NCBI GenBank assembly: GCA_021845705.1 | Contig: JAJZVJ010000004.1 | Location: forward strand, 1-25,759 | DNA from: a bacterium | GTDB lineage: Bacteria; Elusimicrobiota; Elusimicrobia; Elusimicrobiales; UBA9959 | Direction: 5' to 3' | DNA length: 25,759 bases | Shown: positions 21,008 to 25,759 of the stretch, in pieces | Layout: each line of letters opens with the position of its first letter | How positions within the stretch are numbered: position 1 is the stretch's first letter | Program-made: the position numbers and the translations under genes | The notes under the pieces: model-generated | Seen by the model: only the letters and a program-made list of their open reading frames with translations | Told to the model about the DNA's origin: nothing | Database searches by the model: none

Positions 21008-21038
21008 CCGGGAACGGGCGCAGACGCCCCGTTCCCGG
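21008..21038. terminator. Strong hairpin between convergent genes
   Basis: CCGGGAACGGGCG / CGCCCCGTTCCCGG, 13 paired bases with one bulge around CAGA, 4 bases after the stop of the plus-strand gene and between convergent genes. No T-run follows on the plus strand. Confidence 0.55.
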
Positions 21039-21067
21039 CGAGACGGCTTATCCGGCTTGCCTTTGTT

Positions 21068-21382
21068 TCAGCGCAGTTCAGCGCGGATATGTTCCCAGGC
21101 GTTTTTCAGGTCTTTCGTCAGGACCTTTAGTTCCGCGGCGCTCACTTTTTCAAGACGGGCGTAACGCGCCGCCGCCTCGTCAACGATGCGGTAGTAGTCT
21201 TCCTCGTCGAGTTTTTTGAGGTCCTCCACTTTTTCCAGCACCTCGCCTTTCATTTTCAGCATCCAGCCGCGCACCGCCTCGCGGTTCTGCGTGCCTTTCT
21301 TCCCCGTGAGGAAATACGCCCCTATGGCGGCCAGTGCCGCCGCGCCGAGACCGGCGCCTATCACCTTTTCGGTAGTTTTCAT
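21068..21382 (-). CDS. Small membrane-anchored protein with helical tail
   Basis: 104 residues from MKTTEKVIGAGLGAAALAAIGAYFLTGKKG, a Gly/Ala-rich membrane segment followed by a basic stop. The remainder, about 75 residues, is charged and heptad-like (NREAVRGWMLKMKGEVLEKVEDLKKLDEEDYYRIVDEAAARYARLEKVSAAELKVLTKDLKNAWEHI), so a coiled coil or helical bundle is likely. This layout resembles YtxH/gas-vesicle-like small helper proteins. The start is chosen because AGGGGGT lies 4 bases before this ATG; a longer frame upstream lacks family support. Function unknown. Confidence 0.7.
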   Translation of the reverse strand: MKTTEKVIGAGLGAAALAAIGAYFLTGKKGTQNREAVRGWMLKMKGEVLEKVEDLKKLDEEDYYRIVDEAAARYARLEKVSAAELKVLTKDLKNAWEHIRAELR

Positions 21383-21529
21383 GCGACCCCCTTTAATTTC
21401 CGCGGTCCGCGGGCAAGGCTTTGCCCGGGACTTCAACCCAGGCAAACATTCTACATAAACCTAGGCCGGAATTAAAGGCGGGTTCCGGCAGGGCCGGGGA
21501 GGCGGCGGAAAAAGCGGACCCGCGCCTCT

Positions 21530-21739
21530 TTATTTTTTATGATCCGCCGGGCAGCTCCGGCCGCCGGCGCCGAATTTGTCCATAAGCAGGACTATCGGGC
21601 AGTCGTTGCCTATGGTCAGGCGGAAAAAGACCCAGCCCGTGGCGAGAGCGGCCAGGTAAAAATCCTGGTTCCGCTCTTTTCCCATGAACATGAACGCCGT
21701 GGTCAGCAGGGCCGAAAGTAGAATTCCGGTAGTTTTCAT
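21530..21739 (-). CDS. Tiny membrane protein with C-terminal Cys-Pro motif
   Basis: 69 residues with two hydrophobic segments, about 4-20 and 28-42, then GNDCPIVLLMDKFGAGGRSCPADHKK. The Cys-Pro followed by a KxG motif recalls the end of the DUF2892-like neighbour (WCPAIWFFRKIG), so it may be a diverged second copy. A further Cys-Pro lies near the C-terminus. It is the last gene of the RND-pump run on this strand, 21 bases after the DUF2892-like gene. Function unknown. Confidence 0.65.
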   Translation of the reverse strand: MKTTGILLSALLTTAFMFMGKERNQDFYLAALATGWVFFRLTIGNDCPIVLLMDKFGAGGRSCPADHKK

Positions 21740-21760
21740 AGCCCGTCGTCCTCCGCCTCT

Positions 21761-21952
21761 TCAACACTCCTGCAGCCCTATCTTCCTGAAGAACCAGATA
21801 GCCGGGCACCATTTGGTGAAAGCCGACTGCAGCAGGTTGGCTCCCACGAAAGCCGTAAGCCACAGGAAGTTCCTGTCCACGTAAACGGCCAGCCCGGCGC
21901 TGAGCAGTACGATGGACCCCGCCAATAACCTTAACGCGTCGTTGATCTTCAT
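21761..21952 (-). CDS. DUF2892 / YgaP-type inner membrane protein
   Basis: 63 residues starting MKINDALRLLAGSIVLLSAGLAVYV, followed by NFLWLTAFVGANLLQSAFTKWCPAIWFFRKIGL. This matches the DUF2892 pattern (two membrane helices with xxAFVGxNLLQSAFTxxCP), also found as the membrane part of the YgaP rhodanese. The family often accompanies sulfur-transfer or persulfide genes. A near-perfect AAGGAGG lies before the ATG. It follows the RND pump by 17 bases and is surely cotranscribed with it. Confidence 0.85.
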   Translation of the reverse strand: MKINDALRLLAGSIVLLSAGLAVYVDRNFLWLTAFVGANLLQSAFTKWCPAIWFFRKIGLQEC

Positions 21953-21969
21953 TTTTCCTCCTTGAATAA

Positions 21970-24900
21970 CTACTCTCCGGTGTAGCCCAGCAGTTCGTCG
22001 GTAAGCGCCCCCGGCTTGTTTTCGTGTTTGCGCAGGTGGGCGTCTTTCAGTTTGTTCTTGAAGGCCATGTAGTAAAGCACGGGCACCGCCACGCGGGACA
22101 AAAGCGTGGCCGCTATCTGGCCGGCTATAAGCGAGATGGCCAGGCCCTGGAAGATGGGGTCGAACAATATAACCCCGGCGCCGACTATTACGGCCAGCGC
22201 GGTAAGCAGCATCGGCCGGAAACGCACCACGCCGGCCTCTATGACCGCTTCGGCCAGCGGCATCCCGTCCTTGATCTTCAGGTTTATAAAGTCCACCAGA
22301 ATGATGGAGTTGCGGACCACTATGCCCGCCGAGGCTATGAAGCCTATCATGGACGTGGCGGTGAAGAAGGCGCCCATGGCCCAATGCGCGGGGATAATGC
22401 CGATCAGCGCCATCGGGATGGCGGCCATGATTATGAGCGGCGTCAGGAAGTCCTCGAACCACGCCACTACCAGGATGTAGATCAGCACCAGCACCATTGC
22501 GAAGGCGAGCCCCAGGTCCCGGAAGACCTCGTAGGTGATCTGCCATTCGCCATCCCATTTTATGGCCGTTTCCGAGGCGTTCACCGGCTGGCGGGTGAAG
22601 TACTGCTTTATCTCGGTCCCGCGCGCCTTCGAAAGCGCGTCTATTTTGGCTTTCAGGTCGAGCACCGCGTAGACCGGGCTTTCGGTCCCACCGGCGATAT
22701 CGGCCGTAACGTAAGCCACGCGCTCCAGGTTCTTGCGGTAGATGGGCTGGTTCTCCAGGCCGTTCTCCGCCGTCACGAAGCTGGCCATGGGGATGGCCGT
22801 GCCGTTGGGGGAGAAGAATTTTATCTCCTTAAGCGTTTCAAGGCGGCGGCGCTTCTCCGGGGCCAGGCGCAGGCGTATGTCCACCGCCTCGTCCTCGTCC
22901 TCGACATGGGCGGAGTCAATGTCCGACCCGGACAGGGACAGCGCCGCGGTCTGCACTATCTCGGAGGCGGGCACGCCGTTGAGGGTGGCTTTCTGCCGGT
23001 CCACCATCAGCCGGGTTATGGGCTGGCTCTCCGGGATATAGGAGTCCACGTCCACTATGCCGTCGGTCTTGCGCAGGATGTTCTTTATTTCTTCGGCCAG
23101 CGCTATCTGGTTCTTCGGGTTGGGGTCGAAGACCTCTATCAGCATGGTGGCCATTACCGGGGGGCCGGGGGGCACTTCGGCCACCTGCAGGCGCGCGCCG
23201 TAGCTGTCGGCTATCTCTTTAAGATGCGGGCGGCAGGCCACGGCGATAGCGTGGCTCTGGCGCTTGCGCGCGTCTTTGTCGGACAGGTTTACCTGGATAT
23301 CGGCCTGGTAAGGCTCCTGGCGCAGGAAATAATGGCGCACAAGGCCGTTGAAGTTATAGGGCGCGGAAGTCCCGGCGTAAACCTGCAGGTCCCTTACTTC
23401 CGGCACGGAAGCCATGTATTTAGCCATCTCGCCGGCCGCGCGCTGCGTCCTGGCGAGCGAGGAGCTCTCCGGCATGTTGATTATTATCTGGAACTCGTTC
23501 TTGTTGTCGAACGGGAGCGTCTTGAAAATGACCAGCCTGAAGCCGACCATGGCGAGCACCGCGGCCAGCAGCGCCGAAGTGAAAAGCATGAACTTTTTCC
23601 CGGCGGCCGGTTCGTAGATAAGCTTGGCCATCAGGCGCCGGTAAAGGCGGTCCAGCAGGCTTTCCCGCGCGTTCTCGCAATGCTTTAAAGGCCAGCGCCG
23701 CACCACCCCGGCGTAAAGCCACGGCGTGAAGGCGAAAGCCACTCCGAGCGAGATCACCATGGCCACCGAGGCGCCTATGGGGATGGGGCGCATGTAGGGG
23801 CCCATCATGCCGCTGACGAAGGCCATGGGGAGTATGGAGGCGATGACCGTCCAGGTGGCGAGTATCGTCGGGTTGCCCACCTCGTCCACCGCGTTGAGGA
23901 TGTTGCGGTACAGGGAATTTTTCCGGTTCAGCACGCAGTGGCGGTTTATGTTCTCCACCACTACTATAGCGTCGTCCACCAGAATGCCGATGGAGAAGAT
24001 CAGCGCGAACAGCGTTATGCGGTTGAGCGTGTAGCCGTAGAGGTAATAGACCAGCATGGTAAGGGCGAGCGTTACCGGGATGGCCACCAGCACCACGGCC
24101 GCCTCGCGCAGGCCCAGGGTAAGCGCTATAAGCAGCGTTACCGAAAGGGTGGCGAGCAGCATATGGTAGATAAGCTCGTCGGATTTGGCCTTGGCGGTCT
24201 CGCCGTAATTGCGGGTGACGGTGATATTAATTCCGTCGGGGATCTCATGCCCCTTCATGGCTTCCACCTTGGCCAGCACGGCGCGGGCCACCTCGGTGGC
24301 GTTGGCGCCGCGGCGCTTGGCCACGGAGAGCGTTACCGCCTGGTGCGTGGCGGCTCCTTTGACCTGTGAGGCCGGTCCCTGCAGCATGGTCACCGAGTGC
24401 TCGTCCTCGTCCGGCCCGTCCATTACCTGGGCTACGTCGGAGAGCCTGACGGGGTGCCCGTCGTAAACCCCGATAATGATGTTCTTCAGGTCGTCGGCGC
24501 TGTGGATGAAGGCGTCGGTCTCGGCCAGGAGCTTGGTGTCGCCCTGGTTGTAATGCCCGGCGGGGAGGCTGGCGTTGGACATTTTTATTATGCCGGCGAG
24601 CATGAGCGGGGTGAGGCGGTGCCGGGCCAAGGCCGCGGGGTCGAAGTGCACTATGAACTGGCGCTTGTGGCCGCCGATAATGCGGGTTTCGGAAACATTG
24701 GGGACGGCGTTAAGCTCGGTGCGTATGCGGGCGGCCGCGCGGCGCAGGACATAATCGTCCTTGCCTTCGCCCCAGAGGGTGAGGGCCAGGACGGGCACGT
24801 CGTCTATGGCGCGGAATTTTATGAGCGGTTCTCCGGAGCCGCGCGGGAAAATGTCTTTGTTGTCCAGGGTCTTGGTGTACACCAGGTTGGCGGCTTCCTC

Positions 24901-25236
24901 GGGGGTGGTGCCCACCTTGAAGCGGACGGTGAACATTGCGAAGTTGGGCTGGGCTATGGAGTAGATGTATTCCACCCCGGGAATTTCCCAGAGCTTGCGT
25001 TCGCCCACTTCCACCAGGTGTTTTTCTATTTCCTTGGGCGAGGCGCCGTAGAAGGGGACCATGATGTCGAACATGGGGACGTTTATCTGGGGTTCTTCTT
25101 CGCGCGGGAGCTTGAAGGTGGAGAAGACGCCCAAAAGGATAAAGGTGATGATGAGGATGGGCGTCAGGCGGGAGTTTATGAAAGCTCCCGCTATGCGCCC
25201 GGCCATTCCGTATTTTTTTTCCGTCTGATTGTGCAT
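21970..25236 (-). CDS. RND-family efflux pump, inner-membrane permease
   Basis: 1088 residues, full RND length: one N-terminal TM segment (TPILIITFILLGVFSTFKLP), a porter loop, TM2-6, TM7, a second porter loop, then TM8-12. The proton relay is intact in TM4, ILVDDAIVVVENINRH near 420, with the Asp-Asp pair; the TM10 basic residue is Arg in VRNSIILVDFIN near 973, where AcrB has Lys. The second porter domain has PEVPPGPPVMATMLIEV and IPMALIGIIPAHW. It exports substrates from the periplasm or inner leaflet through a TolC-type channel. The gene order is TolC-family, this pump, DUF2892-like, small Cys-Pro protein; the membrane-fusion adaptor is presumably upstream of the window. GGAGGAAACA precedes the ATG. 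Confidence 0.95.
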   Translation of the reverse strand: MHNQTEKKYGMAGRIAGAFINSRLTPILIITFILLGVFSTFKLPREEEPQINVPMFDIMVPFYGASPKEIEKHLVEVGERKLWEIPGVEYIYSIAQPNFAMFTVRFKVGTTPEEAANLVYTKTLDNKDIFPRGSGEPLIKFRAIDDVPVLALTLWGEGKDDYVLRRAAARIRTELNAVPNVSETRIIGGHKRQFIVHFDPAALARHRLTPLMLAGIIKMSNASLPAGHYNQGDTKLLAETDAFIHSADDLKNIIIGVYDGHPVRLSDVAQVMDGPDEDEHSVTMLQGPASQVKGAATHQAVTLSVAKRRGANATEVARAVLAKVEAMKGHEIPDGINITVTRNYGETAKAKSDELIYHMLLATLSVTLLIALTLGLREAAVVLVAIPVTLALTMLVYYLYGYTLNRITLFALIFSIGILVDDAIVVVENINRHCVLNRKNSLYRNILNAVDEVGNPTILATWTVIASILPMAFVSGMMGPYMRPIPIGASVAMVISLGVAFAFTPWLYAGVVRRWPLKHCENARESLLDRLYRRLMAKLIYEPAAGKKFMLFTSALLAAVLAMVGFRLVIFKTLPFDNKNEFQIIINMPESSSLARTQRAAGEMAKYMASVPEVRDLQVYAGTSAPYNFNGLVRHYFLRQEPYQADIQVNLSDKDARKRQSHAIAVACRPHLKEIADSYGARLQVAEVPPGPPVMATMLIEVFDPNPKNQIALAEEIKNILRKTDGIVDVDSYIPESQPITRLMVDRQKATLNGVPASEIVQTAALSLSGSDIDSAHVEDEDEAVDIRLRLAPEKRRRLETLKEIKFFSPNGTAIPMASFVTAENGLENQPIYRKNLERVAYVTADIAGGTESPVYAVLDLKAKIDALSKARGTEIKQYFTRQPVNASETAIKWDGEWQITYEVFRDLGLAFAMVLVLIYILVVAWFEDFLTPLIIMAAIPMALIGIIPAHWAMGAFFTATSMIGFIASAGIVVRNSIILVDFINLKIKDGMPLAEAVIEAGVVRFRPMLLTALAVIVGAGVILFDPIFQGLAISLIAGQIAATLLSRVAVPVLYYMAFKNKLKDAHLRKHENKPGALTDELLGYTGE

Positions 25237-25256
25237 TGTTTCCTCCGAACTTGTTA

Positions 25257-25487
25257 GAAATCTTTATGTTTAAGCGCGAGAAGCTTGGTCGGGGGCCTGG
25301 CGAGGGTACGGGCCCGTCGGGCGCTCGCGGCCCGCCAAGGGTATGGGTTCGGCGGGCCCTCTCGGAGGCCTGAGCTTACGTAAGCGCGAAGGCCGAGAGA
25401 GGAGGGGCGGGCACGGTGTGCCCCGACCCCGTGCCCGACGGGCCCATACCCTTGACGGGCCCATTTGGCGTGGTTGGCCTCGAAACT
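25257..25487. repeat. Structured intergenic palindrome cluster between the TolC-family and RND genes
   Basis: About 230 bases with no supported gene but dense inverted repeats. Outer arms GAGGGTACGGGCCCGTC (25302-25318) and GACGGGCCCATACCCTT (25437-25453) pair with two mismatches. Inside are CTCTCGG / CCGAGAG (25359-25365, 25393-25399) enclosing the palindrome CTTACGTAAG (25375-25384), and CGGGCACGG / CCGTGCCCG (25408-25416, 25429-25437). A third AAGGGTATGGG lies at 25337-25347. It may be a second kind of dispersed palindromic element or an RNA structure that tunes pump expression relative to the TolC-family gene. Confidence 0.55.
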
Positions 25488-25757
25488 TTATATTTTCTCC
25501 GCGCTTCCCAGCTTCTCCGACATTTCTTTTATGGCCGCCGCGTCCAGCGTTTCCGAGGCCAGCAGCAGCTGGGCGTGGTAGAGGTTCAGCTTATAAAGGG
25601 TCTCGTAGTAAGAGGCTTCGGCCTGGAGCACGGAGGCCTGGGCGCGCAGGACTTCCAGCACGCTCTGGCGGCCCTGGCGGTATAAAGGGCGGAAAAGTTC
25701 CAGCGACTGCGCGGCTTTTTCAAGGGTCTCTTTGGCTATGGGCAGGCTTTCCTTGAG
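25488..25757 (-). CDS. TolC-family outer-membrane efflux protein, C-terminal part only
   Basis: 89 residues visible, cut by the window edge; the stop TAA is at 25488-25490. The sequence LKESLPIAKETLEKAAQSLELFRPLYRQGRQSVLEVLRAQASVLQAEASYYETLYKLNLYHAQLLLASETLD is the typical end of the TolC/OEP repeat: a long helix, the YRQGRQSVLEVLRAQ turn and a second helix. These proteins form trimeric channels across the outer membrane and periplasm. It lies upstream of the RND pump on the same strand and is its likely channel partner. The rest of the gene is beyond the window. Confidence 0.88.
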   Translation of the reverse strand, partial: LKESLPIAKETLEKAAQSLELFRPLYRQGRQSVLEVLRAQASVLQAEASYYETLYKLNLYHAQLLLASETLDAAAIKEMSEKLGSAEKI

Positions 25758-25759
25758 AT

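Noticed and set aside
22024..23688. 554-residue plus-strand frame opposite the RND gene
   Set aside because: Antisense shadow of a clearly conserved RND gene; His/Arg/Gly-rich with no domain.

Overview
The window is GC-rich bacterial DNA (coding regions clearly above 60% GC by eye) from a Gram-negative-type, double-membrane organism: it carries a KDO-8-P phosphatase-like enzyme, an RND efflux pump with a TolC-family partner, and several exported proteins. The lineage cannot be fixed from the sequence alone. The gene content and the small 'orphan' exported proteins suggest an uncultured or poorly sampled phylum; Elusimicrobiota is a tentative guess and not a demonstrated assignment. Several genes lack a Shine-Dalgarno site and begin within a few bases of a TATAAT-like box, so some leaderless transcription is likely.

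Layout. 1-2250: an Lgt-like membrane protein that lacks the classical Lgt catalytic residues, a small membrane protein, a stand-alone PAS protein on the minus strand, and a nitroreductase. 1695-7057: a closely packed plus-strand run, nitroreductase - two unknown envelope proteins - pyrC - pyrD - pyrF - pyrE, covering the last four steps of de novo UMP synthesis (no pyrB or carAB here). 7062-7248: a 187-bp palindromic repeat element. 7321-10149 (minus): CcdA-like thiol transporter, an exported unknown, KdsC-like phosphatase, then an NAD-dependent epimerase/reductase-like gene ended by a good terminator. 10450: a small excisionase-type HTH protein with repeated sequence upstream. 10764-13016 (minus): a fused multi-TM/spermidine-synthase-like protein; divergent to it is a membrane protein of unknown function with a leaderless GTG start.

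14327-15490: a three-gene operon (DUF2089 zinc-ribbon/HTH protein, SHOCT-like protein, small membrane protein) behind a near-consensus sigma70 promoter loaded with three inverted repeats. All three proteins carry the same short helical-hairpin motif. 15491-17808: chromosome segregation locus: three parS-like palindromes of unusual form, a very long perfect hairpin, a promoter, two tandem copies of the same repeat element seen at 7062-7248, then parA and parB. 17856-21003: exported unknown, asd, lipoprotein, unknown membrane-anchored protein. 21068-25757 (minus): a small anchored protein, two tiny Cys-Pro membrane proteins (one DUF2892-like), an RND pump, a structured 200-bp intergenic palindrome cluster, and the C-terminal end of a TolC-family gene.

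The most unusual signal is the 187-bp element: two full-length copies and one internally deleted copy, flanked by 4-bp direct repeats (CTAA or TTAA), with near-identical terminal inverted repeats and a compensatory base-pair change in its terminal hairpin. It sits inside the parS cluster, between the parA promoter and parA. The variant parS palindromes, the SHOCT-motif operon and the Lgt paralogue are the other items to look at.
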